DNA of 64,000 nt from Utricularia gibba. Taxonomy: Eukaryota; Streptophyta; Magnoliopsida; Lamiales; Lentibulariaceae. How positions within the stretch are numbered: the first letter of the stretch is position 1; each line of letters opens with the position of its first letter. The notes beneath the pieces are model-generated. The model did no database searches, was not told where the DNA came from, and worked only from the letters and a program-made list of their open reading frames with translations. The position numbers were made by a program, and so were the translations under genes. The stretch covers positions 2,356,001 through 2,420,000 of the forward strand of contig NEEC01000012.1 in NCBI GenBank assembly GCA_002189035.1, in the 5' to 3' direction. Below are positions 1 through 11,645 of this stretch, one piece after another.

Positions 1-708
1 TCCAAGAGTCGGGTTCCAATCTTTCTTTAATGCATTCACACAAATCTCACCATTGGTAGAGATGTTTGGATGGAAGATTTTAGTCAGGAAAAAACCTGAA
101 AATATATTTCTAAGCGAGTTAAAAATGGATGCAAGATTCCAAGTAGCTCACTCAGTACAGGGAGCCAAAATTGATTTTGCGGAATTCAAATTTAAACTAC
201 TGGTTTCTTTACCCTTCGGAGGTGATTGAGGAAAATCATGGGACAGAGTTAATTTCATTCGGAAGATGCCATTTTCATAGGGGGTCCCAGCTGCAGGAAC
301 TCAGACTCTATCAGTAAAAAAATTCAACCCGTTAGAAAGAAACGGTGACTAAGCTTGAAAAGAGACTACCTGGGCCTTCAATGTCGGCATAAATGATGGA
401 GAAGTTATCCTCATTTATGCGTACTTTGATGCCTTCAGGTGGGACTTCATTGAGATTCTTTAGTTCCTTTGCCAGTTGCTTAACAACATTAGGAGGAAGA
501 TTCTCATTCGCTGCCTACATGGGCAATTTCAAGACATTAGATTCTGATTATTTAAGGCTTTTTTTCTAACCTCTAGGAGATAAATATCCAAGCACCGTTT
601 CAACTGGTCCTAAAGTATCGGTCTTTGAATGACTATTGAATTATAATTGAACAATGCATATGCTAAAGAGAAAAGTGTCGATGCAGGATGAAACTATAGT
701 ATTACCAT
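1..708 (-). CDS. UBC22: Ubiquitin-conjugating enzyme E2 22 (UBC22), 3' end outside window
   Basis: E2 enzyme of the UBC22/UBE2S-like family, which accepts ubiquitin from E1 on a cysteine and passes it to substrates with an E3. Three exons are readable on the minus strand: 370-514 (the conserved N-terminus with [17 protein letters not shown]), 213-290 ([13 protein letters not shown]) and 1-95 (KIFHPN, then [14 protein letters not shown], which holds the active-site Cys). Splice phases agree (145, 78 and 95 nt). The first exon opens with AANENL, so the initiator Met must come from an upstream exon. A Kozak-like ATG directly followed by a GTAATA donor at 706-708 would supply exactly one codon; this start is an inference. 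The rest of the catalytic domain and the C-terminal tail lie beyond position 1. The family assignment is secure; the start is less certain. Confidence 0.9.
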
Positions 709-2392
709 GGAGCAGGTTGTCAGAAACCACAAGATGATTTCTTGACTATCTGAACAGAGATGAATATTCCAAATGCCCAATGATATTAAAATTGAAGACT
801 ATGGGGTCACAAATCCACAAAACTGCAAGACAGTATAACAGGAATTATAAACAAGAAAACAGAAAGAAGTTTTCGAAGGAGGATATTATCATAAACTTCT
901 GGAAAGCAACTTTTAGAGAAATCTATGATAAGGAGATTTTATCAAAATAGGTCAACATATGAAAGCCAAAAACTGGGGTCACCACAATATCAATCGTTTA
1001 ACAAAAGTAACAGCTAATAAAAGGAGAATCTAAGCGCACATATTCCATCCTGGGAATGAATAAAAGAAGATCTTTCAAGTTCAGAGAACCCCTCAGCCAA
1101 AACAAACCAGCTAATGTCGAACTTTAAAAAAATATTTTTTTTTCCTAAAATGCGACGCGATCATGAAAATTAAAACCAATATGCGTCACAGCACACTCAG
1201 GATACAGAAGCTGGTAGCACAAAACTGCCCAGATTCTACAAAAACCTTGCAGGACGTTCCGAAGTGCCAACAACACAACGCAGAAACCAGAAGGAGAAAG
1301 AACAAATCCAGAAGAAACTCCAGAACGTCACCCAATACTGATCTGAAAACTTGCAAGACGGAGGCGGCTCCGGTACCTGCGCTCCCCAATTCGCCTCAAA
1401 ATGGAATTCAGATACACTTTACAGCATTCTATCCACCAAGACAGAGAATGTGGGGAGAGATACGATACGTCTTCAAATCGCATGTATTGACCGGGATAAA
1501 AGACGGACGGAGACCTAGACATTGATATGCCCACTCCGATCTTACCGTTACACCCACATCCGCATCCAGAACGCTGTCGGCAATTCAAAAATCAAATTCC
1601 ATACAAAAAAGGGAAAAAATCACAATTCTAAAAAATAAAGACCTTCTTATCCAAGAAAGTTCAACCGAAAATTGCTCATTAAATAAAAAAGCTGAAATGA
1701 GATTAATTTATATAAAAAATATTTTAAAGTATGTATTTCACCATAATAAATGATTAAATAAAAGATACCTAATTAAAATGTAATGATTCATTATTTTTTA
1801 TATGATATTATTTATTTTGAATATTCAATCTTCATAATTTCTCGATTTTCCAAAAAAAAGATATCGTGCAAAATAAGAGAATATATCTATATAAATTGTA
1901 TTTTTTTCTATCTGTAATTGATGTAAAATTTGCTCAATATACTCCCACCTTTCTTTGGGGATTCTTCTGACCCTTCTTGTAAACTCAAATTATTGGTTGA
2001 GGTTTGCCTTATCATTGGTTATATGTTTGGGTTTAGTTTTAATACCAAATATAACAACACATACTTTATTTATATGATATTATTCGTTTAGTACATTCAA
2101 TAATATATGATACTAAATATCAAATATATGATTAATATATATTGTTTAGCGTAAAATAATTAACAAAAACCATAGAGTTCGCAAGTCAAAGTGTATAGCC
2201 TTTAATTGAATTTGCATGTGTTTGCTCTCAATGACTCGATGAATAGTCACCAAAGATTACAGCAAGCAAGCCTTTGGGAATGGATACATTTGGACCAGAA
2301 CAACAGACGTGTTCCTCTGCTCTGCTAATGGTTACTCTTCCCCAACAAGAATCTGCCCAGAGCTGGAATGACTAGACAATGAAGATCAAAAC
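709..2392. other. Intergenic region and probable UBC22 5' leader
   Basis: No gene was recognised here. The part near 1160-1600 is less AT-rich than its surroundings and probably holds the UBC22 5' untranslated exon or promoter. Open frames there on both strands resemble no known family. 1620-2330 is AT-rich spacer and contains the 3' flank of the CRD1 gene. Confidence 0.5.
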
Positions 2393-3926
2393 TCAGTAAA
2401 CCATCTGTGGCTCAAACTCTGCGAGGTCGACGGAGCCTGATTCAACGGGCTTCATCAGATACGCAGCCAGGATCTCAGAGAGTAGCGCAGCAACAAGAGG
2501 GATCTTCTTCAGGTTCTTGACAAAAGGAATGTCATCAGACTCCCCGAGTGCCTGCAGTTGCTGGTTGATGACTACCATCCTGTCCAGCTTCCTCTTGAAT
2601 TCTGGGTTCTCCACATCCAGCACGGCTGGAAAAATTCTTGCAGTTGTACGGTTGGTCTGTGAGGGAATCAATCCAGCAGTCGGTTTATGTTCATCTGGAA
2701 AAAGATACTTGATCACTGGACAGTTACCTCTATGATGACATGCATGTCGAATTCCTTTGTGTTAAGGCCAATGCCCTCATAGAATGCGGTTCTTTGGCAA
2801 TCATTGAGGTACATCGTTACATAAACCTGCATGGAGCCATTGTAGACAAGATGAGGAGCTAGTTCACCATGTGTAAGAAACATGAAGTAAACGTTTTTCT
2901 GGAATTTTAGTGGATACCGAAAGACAGAAGAAACGAGCCCAGAGCTTGGCCTTCCAGTCGTTCAGAAACTGGGGCTGTGCCTTCAACAATGCAGTGAAGA
3001 AATCACCATGCCGATTCTCATCTTGGCACCAGTTCTCGAAGTATTTAAAGATGGGATAGCACTGAAACTCAGGGTTCTGTTTCAGATGTCTGTATATGGT
3101 GATGTATCTCCAGTATCCTATCTTCTCAGACAGGTATGTTGCATAGAATATGAACTTTGGCTTGAAGAAGGTATACTTTCTTGCTTTTGTCAAGAACCCC
3201 AAGTCCAGAGCCAAGTTGAAGTCAGATAGTCCCTTGTTCAAGAAGCTGACGCATTACCAAAGCAAGAAAATATCAGTAACACAACACAAAACAACAGATG
3301 CATGCTCTCAGCTTGAAGCAACACTTACCCAGCATGACGAGCTTCATCTCGTGACATTAGAGAGAAAATTTCAGCGACCACGGGGTTCGTTTTCTATGCA
3401 AGGAACAATAGTGTAGATTCGGTAAACAAGCATGTATGGCTGTTTTGGAAGAGAAAGGCGAAATGGGCATGCATACCTTGAGCCTCCTTCCAAGCTCTTT
3501 GTAAAGAAGGAAACCAGAGAATTCAGCAGTGCAAGACCTTTCCAAGAACTCGACAAAAATAATTCTTAAAGGGCCATCGAGTTTGTCAGCAGCTTCCTTG
3601 AACTCCTTGTTCCTGACGAAATGGGTTTGATTGAAATCAGTCTTGAACTCCTGTAAACAAGCCTCGAAATCAGCGAGATCGAGGTTCTTGTTGATCTCCG
3701 TGCTGAAAAGCTTCTCCATTTCGTCGAAATCGGTGGTGTAGAAACGTGGGGTCAAAAGGGTTTCCTTTATTTCTTGCTTCTGATTCTTCTTCTTGCCGGC
3801 GACTGCAGGTGCTGGGGGAGGCGGAGTGGCAGCCGCTGACATTCGAACGGTGAACGCTCTGGATGCTGCGGCTCTGGGAGCGCCGAAGTTCATGATTGGC
3901 TTCACCAATGCCATTTCTGCCGCCAT
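2393..3926 (-). CDS. CRD1: Magnesium-protoporphyrin IX monomethyl ester oxidative cyclase, chloroplastic (CRD1/CHL27)
   Basis: Catalytic subunit of the aerobic cyclase that forms the isocyclic E ring of chlorophyll, giving divinyl protochlorophyllide; a di-iron enzyme of plastid membranes. Five exons (3477-3926, 3329-3393, 2918-3245, 2728-2826, 2393-2656) join in phase into 401 residues, the usual family length. The start at 3926 ([10 protein letters not shown]) gives a Ser/Ala-rich transit peptide of about 45 residues before the conserved core that begins [11 protein letters not shown]. Di-iron ligand motifs are visible: an [10 protein letters not shown] helix, SRDEARHAG, and [12 protein letters not shown]. 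The C-terminus [16 protein letters not shown] is family-typical. The frame is intact, with no unusual features. ALADIN lies next on the same strand; I recall the Arabidopsis homologues as also close together. Confidence 0.97.
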
Positions 3927-4726
3927 CTTCCACAGTACACAATCTATCCTTCTTCCCTTGAGCAACAAAATGTTTCGCGACCAGAACAATGGAGTCCGAT
4001 GGTGAGTATGTCTAAAAACGAGCGCCGGTAATATGTAAGAACGAAATCTAATCTCATCCACAAGGGAAATTCGTATGACACGTGGCCTATTTTGATGGGC
4101 CAGCTCGATTCCTCCCTGGTCGTCTTCGCCGGTGGTTTCAATTGAGTTCCGGTGGACTGAAACGCATCACACTTGCATTACCACCTATCAGTATTTTATT
4201 TACATAATCTGTAAATTTTTCAGTATTATAAAAATGGTTTTAATCCCATTTTTCGGTTTAATTATAGGCAGAAGTTGAATATAGAATGTGTTTGTACACT
4301 CGGTAGACACTAGGAGAGAATGACATTTACTAAACTGGTCATTCTCCTTTTTTCTCTCCCACAAAAATTTTAATTGAGGGTGACCAATTTTTTCACATAC
4401 ATAAAAGTAACCAGATTTCTAATACGCTGGAGAGAATGTGTGATATATTGTGACAGTTTTATTTTTCAAGAACAGCTTCAGCTCTGATCTCAGACTTGCG
4501 AATGGAGTTCCAAAAACTGCTGTCTAGAGTACATCCCATCTGGGAAACTCATTTGTTGGCAAGAATGGCATCAACACCCTCTCTTCTTTTGTGACGAATC
4601 CTAGAGAGTTCAGTGGTGATGTGCAGGGAAGATGTAACAATGATTGAATAAAGATCGACTGCACAGGAAATCGAGCTGCAACAAAACAGATGATGCAATC
4701 TGAGGGAAGGGATGCACTCACTGCAG
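3927..4726. other. Intergenic, CRD1 promoter and ALADIN 3' flank
   Basis: No gene seen. It should contain the CRD1 promoter and leader (3927-4140) and the 3' UTR of ALADIN (from 4726 downwards). 4150-4450 is AT-rich. Confidence 0.5.
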
Positions 4727-7700
4727 TTACGGAGCAGCCTTGGGGTGGAAGATGAGTGGGTATGTGCAGCAGAATCCACTGCTCCAACACTGCAGAATAT
4801 TTTTGTGAATAAAAGTTTCACTAATTCCCATGTTTAAGACAAAAGGAATTTTCAAGTCATGCACATTGTGGATACTATACGGAGCATGTGTCTCGGGCAG
4901 TGGTGCCTATGAAGAGAAATCATGCACATAGTTTACTGGTCTATAGCATATTCACTGGGACATGTTCCTCTATGTATTTTTATGAACAGGGTACTTACCA
5001 CAGACAGCAGGGGTCCTTGCTTGTATTTGCTGTGGTATGAAAAAGCTAGAGGCTTTGGAGAATCTCCGGGACCTCTGATGAATCCACTGAGTTTCAAGAA
5101 AGAAACCAGGAACAACAAAAGGTGACAAATTATTACATTAACGTTAAATGAGCTTAAGAACAGAAAGAGTGGCACCGACATCAATGTTGCTGAGACTAAA
5201 GGAGCTCTTTTTACATCATATATCGCAACCAGACCTCTGTACAACTCATCACCATCTCTATATGATACTGCAAGACGCTCTCCTGAAGCATCCAAAGCTA
5301 TCTTCTCAATTTTGTGGCTGCAGGAAGGCAAAGAATCTAACCTAAATATCCCTTAAAAAGTGCTGTGCAGCACAGTACAGGATGTTCATAATTGTAGATG
5401 ATACATAAAAAATCAAGGTAATAATAAATGTACGCGAGGAATATTCCAGGGTACAATTAATACAAGATAAAGACATAAAAAGAAAGCTACAAAGAAATTG
5501 AACATGTCATGCCCTCAGCAGGAAGAGAGAATGGAAAATCTCAGTCAGATGAAATCAGGATTGCGTACCTGCCAGTCAAGGATTTGATCTCTGGCAATTC
5601 AACCGGAATCAGATGTGCATCTGAAACGGAAACAATTGGCTCCGTGTCAAAATGATGTATTTTTCTTATTGAACGGCATGGAGATCATGCAAAGGAGGTG
5701 ATAAGGCTAATTCTCAACTATAGCAAATGACTAGTTGATATTTAGTACACACTTCTTTGTTTGAGGTCATTATTTTCCGATTTAGAAGATATTATATATC
5801 AGAACTAAGAATAAACAGACACCAGAAAACTTGAGATTAACCTAGTGATGGTGGTCTGGATGAAAAGTGGATTGAACCTAATGTATAGGACTCTGAGAAG
5901 GAAAGGAGTAGCATACGCCCATCAGGATCCCATGTTGCTCCCTGGCATCAATTATAAGAACCATATGTAAATAAAACAAGTTTATTGAAAGCCACAACAG
6001 GTGAAATCCCACTGTCCATTTAAATATGTTCGCTGAAAAATAGACATGCCAGCGAAGTTAAGAGAAATTACAGAAGCTGATGGGCATAGAGTTTATAAGC
6101 AGCATATCAACTTTTTATACTGATTGTTTTATTATACCATTCACCACAAAATAAAATTTTTTGTTCTCTTCAGAGGACCTTATTCTAATTCCAAGTCCTC
6201 AGAGTCTTTTCCCCTTTGTGACACATATTCATGGCTTGCATATAGAAACTCTGTGTGAGGCGAAAAAATTCTGAGGACTCTAAAGTAGAATAAGGGGCTC
6301 TGAAGAGTGAACATAAAAAGTATTTTATGGTGAATCATATAATGAAAACAATCAGCATGCAAAGGAAAACAATCTAGACTTCTAAACATATTGGACGATC
6401 ATGAACCATCATAAATTACCTATAACTTCAGATCTTACTTTTCATAACGGCATAATAAAAAAATCAGGGAATAATGAGTGACAAACCGTAATAATTCCAT
6501 TTTTTGAAGACCATGGCACTGATGTCCACGTGCTTGTTTCCCAGAGGTAAAACGTTCCATCACTGCACAAAAAAAGATCATCTGAGTTTTTCTTAGTATG
6601 CGATCTCCGCTCAACACAGTGACAACATGATTGTACGAAAAGTTCAATTGAAGTACAATTTGGCAGCAAGAAAGTAATCGCCTGATGGAGACCATTTCAG
6701 CAAAGATACACCCCAAAACCTCGCCGAATAGGTGTGCCAATGCCTGTGAAAATATCAATGATAAGAAAAAGATGTAGGAAAAGAGAATAAAATTTAGGAT
6801 GCAATAACTGATCAATTACCTCGTGAAACATCCCAGATAGTGAAAGAAGAGTTTGCCGATGAAGCTGAAGCTAAATACGTAGAACCAAGTCAAGGAAACT
6901 TTCACAAAGAACTGCTTGTTTTCATCATCAATCAATGACTTGGTATTAAGAATGATAGCATTGCAAGGATGATAATACGTATGTGGTTTGAGAAGCTTAC
7001 AGTATGCTCCACTATTGATGCATAACTAATCTGAAAACTAAAAATGAGGAGGGAAATAAATGATATCACAAATCCAAACGCTAATAGTTTCAGTACAGAT
7101 TTGAAATAGTTTAAACGAGGCTAGCAATGAATAATTAAGAGGAAACATAGTATTTAGTTAAGTGAACTGTAGGATAGTCCCTTTCACAAAATTTATCTTC
7201 AAAAGGTTCAAAATGTATAAAATAAATGAGGTTGGTGAGGATATCTTCCATCTGGGCTCCATGAAAGTGCAGTTACTTGCTCATCTGAAGTTCGAAGAAA
7301 ATCTACCAAGGTCCAACTAGTTTCACAAAGCCGTGGAAATACACTGAAGCTTCGCCCAGATCGAACTGATGCTGCATTTCCACAACAGGAAGCAGCCCAT
7401 ATGCAAATTCCACCCCTATCAAAAAGTGTCAAAACGTTGTATCTGAATATAGAATTTGCAGGACACTTGAAGCGCCAAAAACTTGATATGAAGCAATGCA
7501 CAAGGGGTATCCATAACAGAAACTAACTTGCATGCAATAGCAAGTGTCCTTCCTCCATTTGGTCTCCATTCAAGACATCTCACATCTTTCTGGGCATCAT
7601 TTGACAGAATACAAAGAGACTTGCCATCTTAAACAGACATGAAGGGATAAACAACGCAGAGTAAATAATGATGCCTGCACAACAAAGAGAGAGGGAGCGG

Positions 7701-8514
7701 TGGTAAGAATTGGTGTCAACTGAGTCTTCATTGTAGTCACGAATTATCACGCGATTCGGCCCAGAGGTAAATGCCACAATTTGTTTGTGCTTGTGCCAAC
7801 TTACACAATGAAGATTATTGTTCTTCAATAAATTTACCTGAAAAATGCATATCCAAAAGGTCTGATGCTCTCTTGGCTCTAAAGTCGCTTCAATGAATGT
7901 AACTTGGTATGTTCATCACATGAGATACATTTCAAAATCCTCAAAATGTAACCCAAAAGCAAGAAACCACTTTAAATAAAAAAAGGTCTTGCAGAAAGAG
8001 CAAACAAAAAAAAAAAAAACTGGAAGAAATCATTTCAAACATTCATTACATCAGCATGCTGGAAAAGCAGCTTCAAAGAGCGCCACCACACAGATTGATA
8101 GGCTACCAATAAAATGCCTGAAACCCCTTTCCTTTGTAAACCAGCATCCTGTTCCGCTGGTGCATCCGGTGGATTATGTACTTCAAAAGGTACGGGTGTA
8201 AATAATGTTCCCTGTAATAATTTCTTCTTTCAACAAAACTACGGCAACCCATTAACCAGAAAAAATCAAAACTTTCGGATCAGAGAATTACGAGAATTTT
8301 TCCATAGATGTTTCTTGCTTGATCATCACTAAAGCTGTCTGCAGTAACTGAGATGATCACAGAAGGTTTTATACATAAGATTCAAGCGGTGGCAGGTTCG
8401 TGATATCGGAAGCTTGGGCTGCAGTCTAGATATATCATTGAAGTGAAACGAGATACCAAATTCCCTGTTGATTTCGCAGATATTAACGGTGCCTGGCTGC
8501 GGGAATGAAGGCAT
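4727..8514 (-). CDS. AAAS: Nucleoporin ALADIN (AAAS homologue), WD-repeat; apparent disruptions in exons 4 and 8
   Basis: ALADIN is a WD40 scaffold nucleoporin of the nuclear pore complex. Fourteen exons on the minus strand: 8457-8514, 8292-8347, 8050-8211, 7721-7837, 7528-7627, 7245-7415, 6820-6878, 6657-6743, 6487-6562, 5842-5941, 5569-5620, 5180-5317, 4999-5086, 4727-4789. They encode about 442 residues beginning MPSFPQPGTVNICEINREF. Diagnostic stretches are VSWHKHKQIVAF, LEWRPNGG, GGICIWAAS, ALSWSPDGR, DGTFYLWET, GATWDPDGRM, IALDASGERLAVSY and GFIRGPGD. Intron 6 (6879-7244) is a U12-type AT-AC intron. Two oddities: exon 4 lacks a usable GT donor in the right phase, and exon 8 needs one extra base in a G run to stay in frame. 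Every other phase fits. As written the frame is broken, so this is either a damaged allele or an assembly error; the rest of the gene looks under constraint. Confidence 0.93.
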
Positions 8515-10745
8515 TTCGCCGCCGCGGGTCACCTGAGCAGTTCAGCGTGCTGATAAAACGGAGAACCGGTGTGGAGATGAAATGGGTGACTGGCGGGATG
8601 TTTAGACACGCTCAAAATAAAAAATTGGAAAGTGTTTTTTATGGAGTGTTACTAAAAATGTTTAGCTTTTCTAAAAAAGTAAAAAATAAAGTAAAATTTA
8701 TTTATAAAAATAGAAAAAGTAAAAATAATTATAAAAAGTAAGAAATAATATGCTTTTTCCTTTTATACAAAATTAAATTCAAAAATATTTTGGTATAATA
8801 AAAAGATATTGCGATTTTTTTAAAAGACTGCTTTAATGGACAAAGAATTAAAGCGAATGTTTTATACCTTTAATCTTCCAAATCATTATACAAAGATTCA
8901 AATTTGTCTGTGATGAATCATATTCTTCAGATGGAAAAAACTAAAGTCATGTTTTCATATAGCGTAATAAATTACTTAATTATAAATCTGATAAAATTTG
9001 ATATTTAATACTATATAAAAGAGAATTTTATTATTTAATATATGATTTATTATTTTCCCCATCAAATAGTTTTACTTTAGCTAATATTATATATATAATG
9101 TGTGATGTGTAATAATTTTACATAAATTCAGGAGGGACGGGGGGAGGGGGGCTGAACGGTCAAGTTTTTCAGGGGTAAAATTGTATTTTAATAACAATGA
9201 ATAAATATAATCTCAAAAATTCAAATTATGAATAAAAAATGGAATAAATCGTTTGGACGTGAGATTTAAATATACTTGAAAATGTTTTATTAAGAATAAG
9301 TAGATGGGGATATAAATATATCAATTTTTATATCAGTATTGATGAATTAATAATAGGATAATAAATGTTTTTATCTATATTAAAATAATTATATATTAAT
9401 TATAATTATAATTAATGTTTATCATTTAATAATTAATTTGAATTAAATTATTCTTAAATAAATTGAATAATATTTTTTTAATTATATTTATAATAAATAA
9501 GAATTCTTCCATATATTAAAGTTTTTTTAAAGACTCATCAACTCGGCCCACTGTCCGGGGCCCGATTCACCTTCCCATGTGCCACACAAAGGCAACCATT
9601 GTTCCAGATCGCACCAAGAAGTAACTACGCTATCGTTAGTGTCACAATCTATTCTAATCTTGTACGATATTGTTCGTTATAGACATCTAATTCTTATGAT
9701 TTTATATTTTTAACTTTTAATAAAAAAATTTCATACAAAATTAAGATAATTCAGCACATTCTCTCTTCTGTTTATACTAATGTGAAATAGCATAATCATA
9801 ACAAGTCTCTTGACCTTACAATTGTTGTGTATGAAAAATAATTATCTTGTGTAAAATTTTAATCTCAATGTGTGAAATATAATATCAGAATGGTTAATTT
9901 TAAAAGATAATCTTCCTACAAGTGGCCTCCCGTAGCTGTTGTGTCGGCTTGCTGCCCATTTGTAACTTCGTTTCAAATGCAGGTGATGAAGTTGCTGCAT
10001 TCATTGGTTCAAGAGCAGCAGCCTCTGCCAGTGTGGAATTTCCTGGGAATTCGTGCAGTTGTTTCGTTAAATCATTCACAGGTCCGGCACTAGAACGCCT
10101 CTTTCTCTCAAAAAAGTCTCACCGCACCAAAAAGGTTGGTTTTTTCATGGCGATGTTGTGAAAAACTGGCATCTTCACATGTACATGAGTGGTCTGTGGT
10201 AGAACAGATGCAACCCGTACAGAAAATAAAAGGCTGAATACAAAAAGACAAGGACTAGCGAACAAGAAAGAAAGGGAAAGTGTATCTGCGGTCAATGAGT
10301 GCTGAGAGAGTACCACAAGTTACACCATGTGAAACTGAGGGGGAGGCACAAACTTCTTCGTCAACACAGCTAACTTCAACTGGGGCAAGCAAGCTCCTCA
10401 TCATCATCATCATTACATGTTTCTCCTTGAGTTTCATCCATTCATAAAGGAAAAAGAAGACCCAACTCACATCATGTCCAGCTTTTCTTCAAAAAAAGAG
10501 ACCAAAGTCTTCTTTGGGAGGATGTGCTTTGATTGAATAGATATTGATGTCTGGTAATAAGCTCTGGGGTTTGAATCTCCAGTTGAATGGGATGGAAATT
10601 GAGGGAGGTCCAAGGACAGTGAATACCTGGAATTAGACCGAAATGACATGAACTGAAGCGCTATCATCCAAAGCCAAAGACAGGATACTGTGTTCGTCAA
10701 TGGCGATGGAAGGGGGAACAGGTTTTATTGTTCTTGTTCTTCATC
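8515..10745. other. Intergenic: ALADIN promoter and MYBC1 3' flank
   Basis: No gene recognised. 8600-9540 is very AT-rich with a short G-rich patch near 9133-9152. 9540-9660 is a less AT-rich island. 10190-10745 probably contains the long 3' UTR of the GARP gene; open frames there match no family. Confidence 0.5.
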
Positions 10746-11645
10746 TTATGAATCATCATCACCAGTGGGGAAGAGAGTAAGAACCTTTCTCCGATTAGTG
10801 GGTTCTAAATCTTCAATGTACGGCGGCGGCCGAGCAGGGCCGTTTCCATTTCCATGGTGCTGCTGCACGAGTGCTGTAGTACCAGTAGAAGATATTCTCG
10901 GGACATGTGCTGGGGACTGAGAGTGCCTCAAAAAGGGGTGCTCGAATTGCCCATTCGGGGGCGACCCATTTCCAAATGGTCGAAACTGGTTCGGCGACGG
11001 CGGCACAACTCTCATCTGGTGGTGGAGGTGATGCGGCGTGGCCACCGGCACAAACGGCATGAAATGGTCGGAATTGCCACCGTTAGGATGAAGGAAATGC
11101 GGCGGCACCGGCGAGCTAGCGAATAAATGATCAGTTGCAGGATCCATCCCCGTCGCAGGGGCACCACCGCTGCTCGAAATCCCCTGCATCCGTTTCAAAT
11201 AAAGCCTGTACTTCTGCAAATGGCTCGCAACATTTTCTCTAGTCAAACCATCAACGCTCATCAGCTGCATAATCGTCTTTGGAACCGCGTTCTTGATCCC
11301 CAAATGCGCCACCGCGTCAACGAATCTCTTATGCAGCTGCGGAGTCCAGACGAGGCGCGGTCGCTTCAAGGTCCTAGCCAATTCATCTGACCCAGAACCA
11401 CCACTGGGACCCGGAGCGACGGCACTGACCTCCGGCGAGTCGAATTCAGCGGAGGAATTGTGTTGTGAGGGAGAGACAAGCGGCGGCCGAGGCGGTGTCT
11501 GCGTTTTGTGGGGGCTCGGAATGTTGAAAGCTAATGCAAGATCAGGAGTTATTAGGGATTGGGAAATGGGTATAAGGTCCTCAGGAGAAGGCAACTCATC
11601 TTCCCATTTAGACAGCCAATCGGAAATGGAATCCTCCTCCTTCAT
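10746..11645 (-). CDS. MYBC1: GARP/G2-like MYB transcription factor, MYBC1-like
   Basis: Intronless 299-residue DNA-binding protein, nuclear. The single MYB-like GARP domain lies at about residues 92-155. It starts [20 protein letters not shown] and ends in the signature [15 protein letters not shown]. The N-terminus ([27 protein letters not shown]) and the [10 protein letters not shown] stretch after the domain match Arabidopsis MYBC1 more closely than LUX/PCL1 or BOA, which share the domain. MYBC1 has been described as a negative regulator of freezing tolerance; whether this copy has that role is inference. The middle is rich in Pro, His and Asn, and the C-terminus ends in a VLTLFPTG motif, also as in MYBC1. 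The start is the first ATG of the frame. Confidence 0.9.
   Translation of the reverse strand: MKEEDSISDWLSKWEDELPSPEDLIPISQSLITPDLALAFNIPSPHKTQTPPRPPLVSPSQHNSSAEFDSPEVSAVAPGPSGGSGSDELARTLKRPRLVWTPQLHKRFVDAVAHLGIKNAVPKTIMQLMSVDGLTRENVASHLQKYRLYLKRMQGISSSGGAPATGMDPATDHLFASSPVPPHFLHPNGGNSDHFMPFVPVATPHHLHHQMRVVPPSPNQFRPFGNGSPPNGQFEHPFLRHSQSPAHVPRISSTGTTALVQQHHGNGNGPARPPPYIEDLEPTNRRKVLTLFPTGDDDS

Noticed and set aside
2827-2917. CRD1 intron with GTATCC donor as a further U12 intron
   Set aside because: The donor continues GTATCCAC, and no TCCTTAAC-like branch site lies within about 20 nt of the acceptor; an ordinary U2 intron fits.
10119-10700. Minus-strand open frames below the GARP gene as extra exons
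   Set aside because: No conserved domain, and the GARP protein already ends in the family C-terminal motif; they are probably 3' UTR.
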